A stretch of DNA of 64,000 nt from Deinobacterium chartae (GCF_014202645.1 NZ_JACHHG010000005.1:186001-250000), one strand, 5' to 3'. Shown: positions 11,615-20,512, counted from the stretch's first letter. Program-made: numbers and translations. Notes: generated from the sequence alone by a model not told the origin.

Positions 11615-12596
11615 GCGACAGCTCCTGTCGGATCTGCTCGTTCGGCACGCGGTAGTACTTGCCGCGGCCGATCAGGCGCAACTGAGCGATCTCGATTTCC
11701 TTGCGGCGCAGGAAGTCGGCAGGAACACCCATGCCCAGGGGATCGCCCATGGCCAGGCCGCGCGTCTTCTCGAGCTGTTGCGCGCGGGCAGCGGCCTCGG
11801 CAGCCTGAATGGTCTCGGCCTCGATGATCGGGGCGAGTTCGGGCGAGGGGCTGCTGGTATCACCGCCCACGATGCGCATGAAATCGGTTTCGTTGAGCTT
11901 GCGCCCGCCCGGAACAAAGTAACGGACGTTCCCCTGGCCGCTGCCGCGCAGTTGCACGGCGGTCAGGGCGTTGCGCAGGTCGATCTCCTGCGCGAAGTAG
12001 CGGCGCAGGACCTCGCTCTGGCTGGCCTTGCGGGCCTGGGCGTAGTAACCCTGGTCCAGCTGGATTTCCAGGTCGAGCAGGTCACCGGTGTTGACGTAGG
12101 TGGCCACGGCCTGGCGGAAAACCTTGGCGAGCGGGTGACCGCTGACCGAGATCGCCTGGGCGGCCCCCGAGAGGTCACCGGCCGCCACGGCCGCCTCGAG
12201 CAGCGGACGCTTGAGCAGGCCTCCGGGCACCAGTCCCTCGAGGATGGCCTGCGCACTGCGGCCCGTGACCAGGCCGCGCGCCACCGTCTTGAGGTTCAGC
12301 AGGTCCCAGCGCATCAGCAACGCGCTGATCTCCTTGCGGGCCGTGCCGTCGGCGAAGCCGAGCAGGCGCTGTGCGGTGCGGTAGAAGTTACGCGACAAGG
12401 CTTTGTCGAGCTCGCTGAGACCTGCGCCGGCACCGGTGGCTTCTCCGAGATCCTCACCGAACTCACCCTCGCTGAGGATGCGCAGGAACTCAGGGTAAGA
12501 CGGCGCGGCGAGCGCCTCCTCCAGGCGGCGCTCGGTCATCAGCTGGGTGCGCATCACCTTGACGCGCGCATTGATGTAAGCGTAATCATCCGGCAC
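11607..12596 (-). CDS. atpC: V-type ATPase subunit C (rotor cap)
   Basis: 329 residues, almost all helical, starting MPDDYAYINARVKVMRTQLM, typical of the Thermus/Deinococcus subunit C (homologous to eukaryotic subunit d), which is the funnel that links the D/F shaft to the proteolipid ring. The SARDQ-like repeats and the ELDKALSRNFYR segment match the three-bundle fold. It lies between atpE and atpF in canonical order. Confidence 0.93.
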   Translation of the reverse strand: MPDDYAYINARVKVMRTQLMTERRLEEALAAPSYPEFLRILSEGEFGEDLGEATGAGAGLSELDKALSRNFYRTAQRLLGFADGTARKEISALLMRWDLLNLKTVARGLVTGRSAQAILEGLVPGGLLKRPLLEAAVAAGDLSGAAQAISVSGHPLAKVFRQAVATYVNTGDLLDLEIQLDQGYYAQARKASQSEVLRRYFAQEIDLRNALTAVQLRGSGQGNVRYFVPGGRKLNETDFMRIVGGDTSSPSPELAPIIEAETIQAAEAAARAQQLEKTRGLAMGDPLGMGVPADFLRRKEIEIAQLRLIGRGKYYRVPNEQIRQELSHA

Positions 12597-12608
12597 GCGA
12601 GTGTCCTT

Positions 12609-13205
12609 TCACTGGCCCGCCGGGACGCTGCCCTCCGAGAGGAGTTGGGCGATTTGCGGCGCCAGCGCGTCGCGGGTGCGCTCAAGGCGCCCCAGTAGGG
12701 TGTTGGCAATCGCGCTGCGACCACCGCGAGCGACCAGGCGCACGCCGCTGCGTACGGCAGGGTTGGCCTGTACCGGGATGTTCAGGCCGGTACCCAGCAG
12801 TGCCTGCTGAGCGGTCGCAACCTCATCGGGATGAACCTCGACGACTTCGGGATCTGCACCGAGTGCAGCCTTGGCCTCGAGGATCAGCTTCACGAGAATC
12901 TCGCGGTACTGGGGGGACTGGGTCAGGCCGAGCAGTTGCTGCTCGGCCTGAGCGAAGGCCTTGGACATATTGGCCTCCGCCCCGCCCAGCCGCAGCGCCG
13001 CCGACTCGAGGTCAGCAGCGCTGCGCGCACGCACGATTCCCGACTGAAGCTGTGCCTCGAGGGCGGCCTTACGGCTCGCGACCAGGGCTTCCGCACGCTG
13101 CTGGGCCTCGTGCACGATGCTCTGTGCACGCTGGGCCGCCTCGGCGCGGATCGCCTCGATCTGCGACCGGACTTCAGTTTCGAGAATGGCGCTGAGTTGG
13201 GACAT
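12609..13205 (-). CDS. atpE: V-type ATPase subunit E (peripheral stalk)
   Basis: 198 residues: a long N-terminal coiled coil (residues about 1-80, alanine/glutamate/arginine rich) followed by a globular C-terminal domain, the layout of subunit E. With the subunit G-like protein at 15538-15855 it should form the peripheral stator. Only 1 bp separates its start from the atpK stop. Confidence 0.93.
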   Translation of the reverse strand: MSQLSAILETEVRSQIEAIRAEAAQRAQSIVHEAQQRAEALVASRKAALEAQLQSGIVRARSAADLESAALRLGGAEANMSKAFAQAEQQLLGLTQSPQYREILVKLILEAKAALGADPEVVEVHPDEVATAQQALLGTGLNIPVQANPAVRSGVRLVARGGRSAIANTLLGRLERTRDALAPQIAQLLSEGSVPAGQ

Positions 13206-13206
13206 T

Positions 13207-13515
13207 TTAGGCAGCCAGACCGGGGATCAGGAAGGCGATCAGCAGGCCGAAGATCACCAGGGTTTCGGGGATCACGACCAGGATCAGCATCTGACCGAAC
13301 TTGCTCGAGTCCTCGGCGATCGCGCCGGCGGCGGCCGAACCGATACGGCCCTGGGCCAGACCGGCGCCGACGGCGCCCAGGCCGATGGCGAGGCCCATGC
13401 CGATACCGATCAGACCACGGCGCAGGCCGTCATCGGCGCCGACGGCACCGGCTTCCTGGGCAAGACCGATCGAGGCGAGGAACAGAACGGCGAGGGCAGC
13501 AAAGATCTTCTTCAT
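13207..13515 (-). CDS. atpK: V-type ATPase subunit K (proteolipid ring, Thermus subunit L)
   Basis: About 102 residues: a cleavable-looking signal (KKIFAALAVLFLASIGLAQE), then two membrane helices separated by a short polar loop (LAQGRIGSAAAGAIAED). The second helix holds the ion-binding glutamate in LVVIPETLVIFGLLIAFLI. This is a two-helix c-subunit, forming the rotor ring. I use the second ATG (13515) because GGAGG lies 8 nt from it but only 2 nt from the first ATG (13521). Confidence 0.95.
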   Translation of the reverse strand: MKKIFAALAVLFLASIGLAQEAGAVGADDGLRRGLIGIGMGLAIGLGAVGAGLAQGRIGSAAAGAIAEDSSKFGQMLILVVIPETLVIFGLLIAFLIPGLAA

Positions 13516-13552
13516 AGACATTTCCTCCAGAGCGAGCTCAGTGGCTCAAGGA

Positions 13553-15541
13553 TCACTTGGTTTCGACAGCGCTGAGGCGCCGAAAGGGAGTATAGCGGCG
13601 TCCGGACTCGTCATAGAAGCCCGTCTTGGTCAGGAATTCGACGTAGTTCAGTCGGAGCGGTTGCAGCACGTGGCCGATGATGGTGAAGGCAACGGCCAGC
13701 ACGTGGATCAGCAGGCCCACGATCAGGCCGAGCACGGCCCCGATGATCCCCAGCTGCTCGTACAGGCTCCAGCCGGCGTCCGAGGCCAGCTTGGCGAGCA
13801 CCGCGGAGGCCAGGCCCACGGCGAACAGTCGGCTGTACGAGAGCAGGTTGCCGCCGTTGGAGATGATCTCCATCAGCATCATGGGAACGCCGGAGAGGAC
13901 CACGCCGAGCAGGAACACGGCAAACGCGACGTACATGGCCCAGTTGACCGGGTTGGACACGTCGGCCAGCGCGCCGAAACCGCCTGCCTGCAAGAAGGTG
14001 ATGCTCATCAGGATCAGGCCGATCAGGCCGCCCAGCATGCCGATGGCTTCCCACATGTGCTTGGTCTCGTTGTGCTTCATGGTGAGCTGCACGCGGATGA
14101 ACCATCCCCACAGCACCTGGATGATGCCGAAGGCCAGCGAGATGACGAGCACGGTGTTGACGAACTCGGTCTCAAGTCGGGGGAACAGGATCGGGATCAG
14201 GCCCGAGTGCTCGCCGTCGTTGATGTAGAAGACGTGCAGGTGCTCGAGGAACGTTCCGAAGAACTCTCCGGTGAGGAAACCCCACAGGATGCTCCAGCCC
14301 GCCATCCACTTGATGATGTAGCCGAGGTCCGACAGGGCCGGCGGCGCGATGTTAAAGCCCATGAAGCCGATGATGAGCGGCTTGTTGGCCCGGGCCATGT
14401 TGGCGAAGGTGATACCCAGCCACAGCAGCAGCAGGCCGTAGGCGATGTCGGCGATGATGAAGCCGAAGAAGAACGGGAAGAAAGCGCCGATGATCGGGGT
14501 GGGATCGAAGGTGCCGTACTTCGGCGGCGGGAACATGCCGAGCAGCAGTTCCATGCGCTTGAAGTACCCCTTGTTGCGCAACGTGACCGGCACCTGCGCC
14601 GCGTGGTGGTGGTCGTCGCTGGCGTCGCGCACCTCGAAGACCACGTCGTCCGCGAACGGACGCAGCGCGTTTTCCAGCTCGAGCAGACGGTCGGCAGGCA
14701 CGTAGCCCTGCAGCGCCAGACCGTACTGGCCGCTCGCGGCCATGTCGCGCGCCTGAAAGAGGGCCACGCGGTCGGCGATGGCGTCGCGCAGCGCGCGCAG
14801 CTCGGGGCCGAGCTGGCTGCGGACCTGGTAGAGCTCGCGCTCGATCCCCTCGAGTTCGGCGGAAGCGCCCGTGAGCACGGCGTTGAGCGCCGAGGCGGCC
14901 TCCTCGAGGGACATGCCCTCGAAACGTCCGGGCAGGCGCAGCTCACCGGCTCCGCCGCGTACGAGGGCCGCACGGGCGGTGTCCCGGTCGCTGCGCAGCA
15001 CGGCCACCACACCGGCCTGGTTGCCTCCGGCCGGCGCGGCTTCAAAGGCGTAACGCTCGCCGAGCGCTTCGGTCAGGGCCGCGCGCAGGCGAGAGAGATC
15101 CTCGGCCGGAGCCGTGAAGGGCAGCACCGCGAAGCGGGGGCTGCGGTCGAGACCGGCGGCCAGGCGGCCGACCACGCGGACCGTATCCGCGTAGGCGCGG
15201 GCCAGCTCGAGTTCGGACTGCAAGTCGTTGCGGCGGGCGATCAGGCGGTTGGCCCTCGAGGCGATCACCTCGAGGCGCGTTTCCCACTGATCTTCGGCCG
15301 GGACGGGCACCTGCACCGTTTCCCCGAGGCGCAGCTCCTGGATGGCGGATTCGGCGCGGGCCAGCAACTGCTCGAGCTGACGGCGCTGCTCGGCTTCCTG
15401 GGCCGTGAAAGCTTCGCCCTTGAGCTCGTCGCTGCGCAGCGGATCGATGTGCAGCACGCCCGCGCCCTGTAAAGCAGTCATCAGGCGCTGCGCGTCACGC
15501 TTACGCCCGACGAGCAGAACCTGTTTCATGGCAGCAATCAC
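13553..15541 (-). CDS. atpI: V-type ATPase subunit I (membrane stator, a-subunit homologue)
   Basis: 662 residues. The N-terminal half (about 1-330) is soluble and helical, with coiled coils; the C-terminal half holds about seven to eight membrane helices beginning near GAFFPFFFGFIIADIAYGLLL and ending with ISNGGNLLSYSRLFAVGLAS, the conserved segment carrying the channel arginine. It provides the two proton half-channels next to the c-ring. A GTG start overlaps the stop of the upstream stator gene (GTGA), so coupled translation is likely; an internal ATG at 15529 is an alternative. Confidence 0.95.
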   Translation of the reverse strand: MIAAMKQVLLVGRKRDAQRLMTALQGAGVLHIDPLRSDELKGEAFTAQEAEQRRQLEQLLARAESAIQELRLGETVQVPVPAEDQWETRLEVIASRANRLIARRNDLQSELELARAYADTVRVVGRLAAGLDRSPRFAVLPFTAPAEDLSRLRAALTEALGERYAFEAAPAGGNQAGVVAVLRSDRDTARAALVRGGAGELRLPGRFEGMSLEEAASALNAVLTGASAELEGIERELYQVRSQLGPELRALRDAIADRVALFQARDMAASGQYGLALQGYVPADRLLELENALRPFADDVVFEVRDASDDHHHAAQVPVTLRNKGYFKRMELLLGMFPPPKYGTFDPTPIIGAFFPFFFGFIIADIAYGLLLLWLGITFANMARANKPLIIGFMGFNIAPPALSDLGYIIKWMAGWSILWGFLTGEFFGTFLEHLHVFYINDGEHSGLIPILFPRLETEFVNTVLVISLAFGIIQVLWGWFIRVQLTMKHNETKHMWEAIGMLGGLIGLILMSITFLQAGGFGALADVSNPVNWAMYVAFAVFLLGVVLSGVPMMLMEIISNGGNLLSYSRLFAVGLASAVLAKLASDAGWSLYEQLGIIGAVLGLIVGLLIHVLAVAFTIIGHVLQPLRLNYVEFLTKTGFYDESGRRYTPFRRLSAVETK

Positions 15542-15855
15542 GGCAGCACTGCCTCTACGATGCGCTGAACAGCCTGCGGAATACGCGATTCTGCACGCGC
15601 GTTGTGAGCTGCGGTCTCGAGTTCGGCAGCACGTCGGCCCTCCTCACGGATCTGAGCCTCTTGTTTGTGCAGCCTGGTCTCGTACTCGGCAGCGAGTGCC
15701 TGGGCCTGGCGTTCAGCCTCGGCGAGGATTCGCGCGGCTTCCGCGCGTGCCTGCTCAACGCTGCGCTCAGCCTCAACACGGGCCGCTTCGATTTCAGCGT
15801 TGAGCTGCTGCTCACGCTTTGCCAGCTCCGCGATCAAACCACTGGTCGCTTCCAA
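15538..15855 (-). CDS. atpG: V-type ATPase subunit G-like peripheral stalk protein
   Basis: 105 residues, a nearly continuous coiled coil (LIAELAKREQQLNAEIEAAR onward) rich in Ala, Glu and Arg with no membrane segment. Position as first gene of the operon and its right-handed-coil-like composition match the Thermus subunit G, partner of subunit E in the stator. Start ATG has GGAGGAGG about 4 nt upstream. Confidence 0.88.
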   Translation of the reverse strand: MEATSGLIAELAKREQQLNAEIEAARVEAERSVEQARAEAARILAEAERQAQALAAEYETRLHKQEAQIREEGRRAAELETAAHNARAESRIPQAVQRIVEAVLP

Positions 15856-15982
15856 ATTCCTCCTCCTTTCCTTAGGTCTCCATAAGCCATAGCCGAGGAT
15901 CTCGAACTTGGCCAGAGATCAGAGCCTGTTGGTTGAGTTCAAGCTTGAGGCAGACGTGAAGAATGCGGTTCAAACCCAGGGA

Positions 15983-16011
15983 ATACTACCATAGGTATAG
16001 GAGAGTGTAAA
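15983..16011 (-). promoter_or_regulatory. Promoter of the V-ATPase operon
   Basis: Minus strand -35 TTTACA (16006-16011), 17-bp spacer, -10 TAGTAT (15983-15988), about 120 bp upstream of atpG. Confidence 0.6.
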
Positions 16012-16261
16012 CCAATCGGGCCGTACGGGGCCTGCCTTATGGATCCGTTCCAGCACGACAAAAATGGCATCTCTCCTCGATGGACACGGAAGTTCTATGA
16101 GAAAAGTATAAGCGTAACTACAAAAGTATTAGGGGGCTTCCCGTAGGCGGGACTTTTGAACCTGTCCAACCCCAAAGCGAAGGTGCTAGTTTGGATTTTT
16201 CAGTTCTTACAGGACCGGGACGCGGGTGCAGCATCGCCCCGAGGCCCCCAGAAGTCCCAAC
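16012..16261. other. Intergenic stretch without recognised gene
   Basis: About 250 bp between the V-ATPase promoter and the amt terminator. It contains two direct AAAAGTAT copies 13 bp apart (near 16102-16130) and an AT-rich patch but no credible coding frame on either strand. Confidence 0.5.
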
Positions 16262-16303
16262 GAAGCCGGAGAGGAGCCCAGGCGCGGGCTCCTCTCCGGC
16301 TTC
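16262..16303 (-). terminator. Terminator of glnK-amt
   Basis: 18-bp stem starting GAAGCCGGAGAGGAGCCC (16262-16279) paired with 16286-16303, loop 6 nt, 8 bp beyond the amt stop. Confidence 0.85.
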
Positions 16304-16311
16304 GCCGCAAG

Positions 16312-17637
16312 TCAGTCGCTCGAGGACAGGATCACCGGGGTACCCAGCGGCGTGGCGTCCTTGCCGGCATAGCCCAGGTCACCGCTGGCGTAGCCCTCTT
16401 CCTGGTGCGCGGCGAGGTCCAGACCCAGCGTTTCTTGCTGCGCCGAGACCCGCAGGCCCATGATCAGGTCGATCACCCGGGCGATCACAAAAGTACCCAC
16501 GGCCGCGAGCGCCATGGCCGCCACGATGCTGATCAGCTGAATACCGATCTGCTCGAGGGTGCCTTTACCGCTCCCGGTGGTAAAGGCCAGCGCTCCGGTC
16601 AGAACCGCGCCCACGATGCCGCCCACACCGTGACAGGCGAACACATCCAGGGCGTCATCCGCACGGAAACGGCTCTTGAGCTGCACCATTGCGAAGGCAC
16701 AGGCGGCGGCCACGCCCCCCACCGCAATGGCAGCCACCGGGCTCACAAAGGCGCAGGCAGGGGTGATGGCGACCAGGCCCACCACCGCGCCGGTCGCGGC
16801 CCCTACCGCGCTGGGCTTGTGGCCGCGCGCCACTTCGAGCAGCAGCCACACCAGCATGGCGGCGGCGGTAGCGATGTGCGTGGTCATGAAGGCCAGGCCC
16901 GCAGTCTGGCCGGCGGCCAGCGCCGAGCCGGCGTTGAAGCCGAACCAGCCGAACCACAGCAGGGCCGCGCCCAACAGCACAAAAGGCACGTTGTGCGGCA
17001 CCGAGGCGCGCAGGGTCGAACCCAGCCGCGGTCCCAGCACGCTGGCCAGCACCAGTCCGGACACCCCGGCGGAGATGTGGACCACCGTACCGCCCGCAAA
17101 GTCCAGCGCACCCAGCTTGAACAGCCAGCCGTCGGCCGACCAGACCCAGTGGGCCAGCGGCACGTAGACCAGCAGCATCCACAGCGCTGCGAACAGCACG
17201 AACGCGCCGAACTTCATGCGGTCCACGACCGCGCCGCTGATCAGGGCTACGGTGATGATCGGGAACATGCCCTGGAACGCGGCGAACACCATGGCCGGGA
17301 TACTTCCGCTGAGTTCGCCGCTGAGGCCCGCAAGGCCCAGGTTGGCGAGGCTGCCGATCAGGGCGTTGCCCCCCGAGGCAAACGTCAGACTGTAGCCGAC
17401 CGTGACCCACAGCAGCGTGACCACGCCGAGCGCAATAAAGCTCATCATCATGGTGTTCAGCACCGACTTGCCGCGCACCAGCCCGCCGTAAAAGAAGGCG
17501 AGCCCGGGGGTCATCAGCATCACCAGCGCCGACGCAACGATGATCCAGGCGGTATCGCCCGCACTCAGTTCGGGTTTTGCATCCTGCGCCAGGGCCAGTC
17601 CTGACAGAAGCAGGGCCAGGGCTACGACCTTCTTCAT
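16312..17637 (-). CDS. amt: Ammonium transporter
   Basis: 441 residues with a short signal peptide (KKVVALALLLSGLALA) and about eleven membrane helices. Signatures: MTPGLAFFYGGLVRGKSVLN, the first pore histidine in GGTVVHISAGVSGLVLA, FGWFGFNAGS, and the second pore histidine in DVFACHGVGGIVGAV. It conducts ammonium/ammonia across the inner membrane and is normally blocked by GlnK. The start ATG (17637) overlaps the glnK stop by 4 bp and has GGAGG 7 nt upstream; a longer open frame reaching upstream to 18039 is only read-through in the glnK region. Confidence 0.97.
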   Translation of the reverse strand: MKKVVALALLLSGLALAQDAKPELSAGDTAWIIVASALVMLMTPGLAFFYGGLVRGKSVLNTMMMSFIALGVVTLLWVTVGYSLTFASGGNALIGSLANLGLAGLSGELSGSIPAMVFAAFQGMFPIITVALISGAVVDRMKFGAFVLFAALWMLLVYVPLAHWVWSADGWLFKLGALDFAGGTVVHISAGVSGLVLASVLGPRLGSTLRASVPHNVPFVLLGAALLWFGWFGFNAGSALAAGQTAGLAFMTTHIATAAAMLVWLLLEVARGHKPSAVGAATGAVVGLVAITPACAFVSPVAAIAVGGVAAACAFAMVQLKSRFRADDALDVFACHGVGGIVGAVLTGALAFTTGSGKGTLEQIGIQLISIVAAMALAAVGTFVIARVIDLIMGLRVSAQQETLGLDLAAHQEEGYASGDLGYAGKDATPLGTPVILSSSD

Positions 17638-18011
17638 ACGCTTACCTCCTGCCTGGAGTGGGGGGTCACAGGGGTCAGGGCATCGTTGTCCGCTTCTCCG
17701 GTGCGGATGCGAATCACCCGCTCGAGCGGCTGCACAAAGATCTTGCCGTCGCCCACGCCTCCGGTGCGGGCACTGCTCAAGATCGCGTCGATGGTGACTT
17801 CTACGAACGGGTCGCTCACCGCGATGGAGAGCTGCACCTTCTCGTGAAACTCGAGGCGCACCTGGCGGCCGCGATACTGCTCGATCACCTCGCGCTCGCC
17901 CCCGTGACCGCTGACCCGCGTGAGGGTGAGCCCGGTCACGCCTACCTTGAAGAGCGCCTCTTTGACCGCAGCGAGCTGCTCCGGTCGGATGATGGCCGTT
18001 ATCAGCTTCAT
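17634..18011 (-). CDS. glnK: Nitrogen regulatory PII protein with atypical T-loop
   Basis: 125 residues, aligning without gaps to E. coli GlnB. Conserved parts are MKLITAIIRPEQLAAVKEAL, the B-loop TGGVGDGKIF and the C-loop VIRIRTGE. The T-loop differs: position 51, normally the uridylylated Tyr, is Val, and position 39, normally the Gln that contacts Mg-ATP/2-oxoglutarate, is Glu (SGHGGEREVIEQYRGRQVRL). This protein therefore cannot be uridylylated at the classical site and may sense effectors differently. It is coupled to amt, the usual partner that it plugs. Its promoter is at 18062-18090. A 13-residue extension follows the usual C-terminus. Confidence 0.93.
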   Translation of the reverse strand: MKLITAIIRPEQLAAVKEALFKVGVTGLTLTRVSGHGGEREVIEQYRGRQVRLEFHEKVQLSIAVSDPFVEVTIDAILSSARTGGVGDGKIFVQPLERVIRIRTGEADNDALTPVTPHSRQEVSV

Positions 18012-18028
18012 GCCCCTCCCCTTTCTTG

Positions 18029-18131
18029 CATCTTGTCAAGAAAATCCCTAACGGTATGCACAGACTAGGGCGTTTTATCGCCTAAGTCAACGCCTATTTT
18101 GCATCTTGTTTCAAAAATTTTAGACATCTTG
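18029..18131. repeat. Three CATCTTG direct repeats around the glnK promoter
   Basis: CATCTTG occurs at 18029-18035, 18102-18108 and 18125-18131, each followed within a few bases by an A-rich CAAGAAA-like or CAAAAA sequence, forming imperfect dyads such as CTTGCAAG. Two copies lie upstream of and one downstream of the promoter: candidate binding sites of a nitrogen regulator. Confidence 0.5.
18062..18090 (-). promoter_or_regulatory. Promoter of glnK-amt
   Basis: Minus strand -35 TTGACT (18085-18090), 17-bp spacer, -10 TAGTCT (18062-18067), about 50 bp upstream of glnK. Confidence 0.65.
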
Positions 18132-18220
18132 CAAGAAATTGCGGATTCCGATGATCCCACGCACCAAAAGCTGCGAGACGTGCACAAAATCACGTACACC
18201 TCGCATTTCGCGCAACAAAC

Positions 18221-18250
18221 GCGAGGCGGCCCCCCAGGGGGCCGCCTCGC
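18221..18250. terminator. Hairpin terminator downstream of the M42 peptidase gene
   Basis: GCGAGGCGGCCCC (18221-18233) pairs with GGGGCCGCCTCGC (18238-18250). A T-run follows on the plus strand and a weaker one on the minus strand. Confidence 0.7.
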
Positions 18251-18266
18251 ACGGGTTTTTTAGGCT

Positions 18267-19325
18267 TTAGCGACTGAGGTAAGCGACCAGCAAGTCGATC
18301 TCGGCACGCACGTCCGCCTTGTGTACAGCCTCTACCACCGAGTGAATGTAGCGGGTCGGCAGGCTGAGGGTCACGGTCGGCACCCCACCCCTCGAGCGCT
18401 GGATCGCTCCGCCGTCGGTGCCGCCGCCCATCAGGATCTCGAGCTGGTACCGGATGCCGCTCTGCTCGGCGAGTTCAATGAACTCGTCTACCAGCCAACG
18501 GGTGGAGATCATCGAGGTGTCGTAGACCTTGATGGCCACGCCGTCGCTCAGGCGGGTGGTCGCCTCCTCGGCGGGCACGCCGGGCGTATCGACCGCCAGG
18601 GTCACGTCGAGGGCCACGCCGATGTCCGGCTCCACGCTGTAGGCAGCGACGGTCGCGCCGCGCAGGCCCACCTCTTCCTGGGTGGAGAACACCGCCACGA
18701 CGTCGTGCGGGTGGTTCACGCCCTGCAGGGCCCGCAGCACCTCGATCTGCACGAACACGCTGGCGCGGTCGTCCATGTCCTTGCCGCACAGCAGGTCCCC
18801 GACCTCGCGAAACTCCTGCACCAGCGTGACCGGGTCACCGATGCGCACGCGTTTTTTCACCTCATCGGCGGGCAGGCCCAGGTCCACGACCAGATCCTTG
18901 ATCTCGGGAATCTTCTTGCGCTCGTCCGGCGAAGCGATGTGCACCGGACGGCCACCGGGGTTGAGGATGCCCGGCAGGTCGCCGCCCCGGGCCCACACGA
19001 TCACGTTGCGGGCGTACAGGTTCTTGGTGTCAAAGCCGCCCGCGTTCTGGACGCGCACAAAGCCCTTGTCGTCGATGTACTTGACGATGAAGCCGATCTC
19101 GTCCATGTGCGAGCTGAGCATGATGCGCTTGCGCTCGCCGTCCGGAGCGCTGCCGCGCTTGACGGTGATCAGGTTGCCCAGGGCGTCGGTGCGCAGCTCG
19201 TCGACCAGGTCCTTGACCTCGGCCTCGACCAGTTCGCGCACGCGCTCTTCGCGACCGGGAATGCCGCCGATTTCGGAGAGCCGCTTGAGAAGATCAAAAT
19301 GGAGTTCGCTCACAAGCGGCATCAT
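18267..19325 (-). CDS. M42-family metallo-aminopeptidase
   Basis: 352 residues. Metal ligands of the M42 family are visible: His in LSSHMDEIGF, Asp in CGKDMDDRAS, the catalytic and ligand glutamates in STQEEVGLRGA, Asp in GVALDVTLAVD and a C-terminal His in PTRYIHSVVE. M42 enzymes form tetrahedral dodecamers that trim peptides in the cytoplasm. The ATG at 19325 follows the MFS stop by 14 bp, so the two genes are probably cotranscribed, and peptide uptake or turnover would be a plausible common theme. The longer frame reaching 19391 would overlap the MFS gene and is rejected. Confidence 0.93.
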   Translation of the reverse strand: MMPLVSELHFDLLKRLSEIGGIPGREERVRELVEAEVKDLVDELRTDALGNLITVKRGSAPDGERKRIMLSSHMDEIGFIVKYIDDKGFVRVQNAGGFDTKNLYARNVIVWARGGDLPGILNPGGRPVHIASPDERKKIPEIKDLVVDLGLPADEVKKRVRIGDPVTLVQEFREVGDLLCGKDMDDRASVFVQIEVLRALQGVNHPHDVVAVFSTQEEVGLRGATVAAYSVEPDIGVALDVTLAVDTPGVPAEEATTRLSDGVAIKVYDTSMISTRWLVDEFIELAEQSGIRYQLEILMGGGTDGGAIQRSRGGVPTVTLSLPTRYIHSVVEAVHKADVRAEIDLLVAYLSR

Positions 19326-19339
19326 GACACCCGGCCCGT

Positions 19340-20512
19340 TTATTTGTCGAATGCGACCCGGCCCGGCTCGGGCAGACGGTAGGCCAGCCACACGCTGGGC
19401 AGCAGCATGGCGATGGCCACCAGCATCGCGCGCGCCGGAGTGATCACGTCGGCCAGCTCACCGATAAACCAGAACAGGATGCCGGCCGTACCCCACGAGA
19501 AGCCCATCATGATCGAGGAGGCCACGGCCACGTGGCGCGGAGCGTACTCCTGGGCGGTCACCACGCCCACCGGAATCGAGGCGTTGACCATGGCCCCCAC
19601 CAGAAAGGTGAGCGGGTAGTACCACCACTGGGCCGGGCTGGAGAACACCAGCAGCGCAAACAGTGGAATGGTCGCCAGGATCGAGGAACGCAGCACCCGG
19701 GTGCGGCCGTACTTGTCCGACAGTCGCCCGCCCACGATGCCACCCACCGCCGAGGCCACGCTGTAGACCGCCAGGGCCCAGCCCGCCTCGACCACGCCAA
19801 AGCCGCGCTCCTTGAGCAAAAAGGGCAGCAGACCGTTGTAACCGGTCGAAGCCAGCGAGCGCAGCACCGCCATCAGCCACAGCGTGACCATCGGACCACG
19901 GAAAATGCTGGTGTATTCGCGCCAGCCGTGGCGCTTGCCGCTGCTGTAAGTCGGCGGGGCGATGATGTAGGTGAGTGCTCCGATCACCAGTCCGATCGGA
20001 ATCAGCCAGGGCAGGCCGTCTAAGCCCAGGGTTCCGGCGAACAGCGGGCCCAGGGCCATACCAGCCGTGCCGCCCGCGCTGAACAGGCTGGCCCACAGGC
20101 CGCGCTTGTCCGCCGGGCTGTACTGCGCCACGAAGGCCGAGGAGGCCGGGTGGAAGATCCCGCTGCCCAGACCGCCGATGGCCACCAAGAGCACCACCAG
20201 CGCGAAACTGGGCACGTGTCCCATCAGGCTCAGGCCAACGCCGGCGAGGGCCGGGCCCAGAGCGGCCATCAGGCGGCGGTCAAAGCGTTCGCCCCAAATA
20301 CCCAGCAGCGGTTGCAGAACCGAGGAGGTCAGCGACAACACCGCGGCCAACAGGGCGATCGAACCGATCGAGGTATCAAAGCGCTCCTGCAGCGCCGGAC
20401 CGAGCGGCGAGAGCAGCGCGGTAAAAGCATCGTTAAAAAAATGTCCGGCTGTAACGGTAAAAACGATGGCCGCTCCGGAAGCGGCAACGGTAGGAGCGGC
20501 AGGCAAACGCAT
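19340..20512 (-). CDS. MFS transporter, fosmidomycin-resistance (Fsr)-like
   Basis: 390 residues with twelve predicted membrane helices. The N-terminal GHFFNDAFTALLSPLGPALQ is the Fsr-type signature, followed by the loop GERFDRRLMAALGP and the second-half loop GGRLSDKYGRTRVL. It probably exports a drug or metabolite using the proton gradient; the substrate is unknown. An extended -10 (TGGTACAGT) lies 9 nt before the start. Divergent from the phosphoribosyltransferase-like gene and upstream of the M42 peptidase. Confidence 0.88.
   Translation of the reverse strand: MRLPAAPTVAASGAAIVFTVTAGHFFNDAFTALLSPLGPALQERFDTSIGSIALLAAVLSLTSSVLQPLLGIWGERFDRRLMAALGPALAGVGLSLMGHVPSFALVVLLVAIGGLGSGIFHPASSAFVAQYSPADKRGLWASLFSAGGTAGMALGPLFAGTLGLDGLPWLIPIGLVIGALTYIIAPPTYSSGKRHGWREYTSIFRGPMVTLWLMAVLRSLASTGYNGLLPFLLKERGFGVVEAGWALAVYSVASAVGGIVGGRLSDKYGRTRVLRSSILATIPLFALLVFSSPAQWWYYPLTFLVGAMVNASIPVGVVTAQEYAPRHVAVASSIMMGFSWGTAGILFWFIGELADVITPARAMLVAIAMLLPSVWLAYRLPEPGRVAFDK

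Noticed and set aside
13301-15472. 723-residue plus-strand frame opposite atpI
   Set aside because: Antisense shadow; composition typical of reversed coding DNA.
18012-18039. Longer amt start reaching 18039
   Set aside because: It would read through glnK in another frame; the start at 17637 has a ribosome site and a proper signal peptide.
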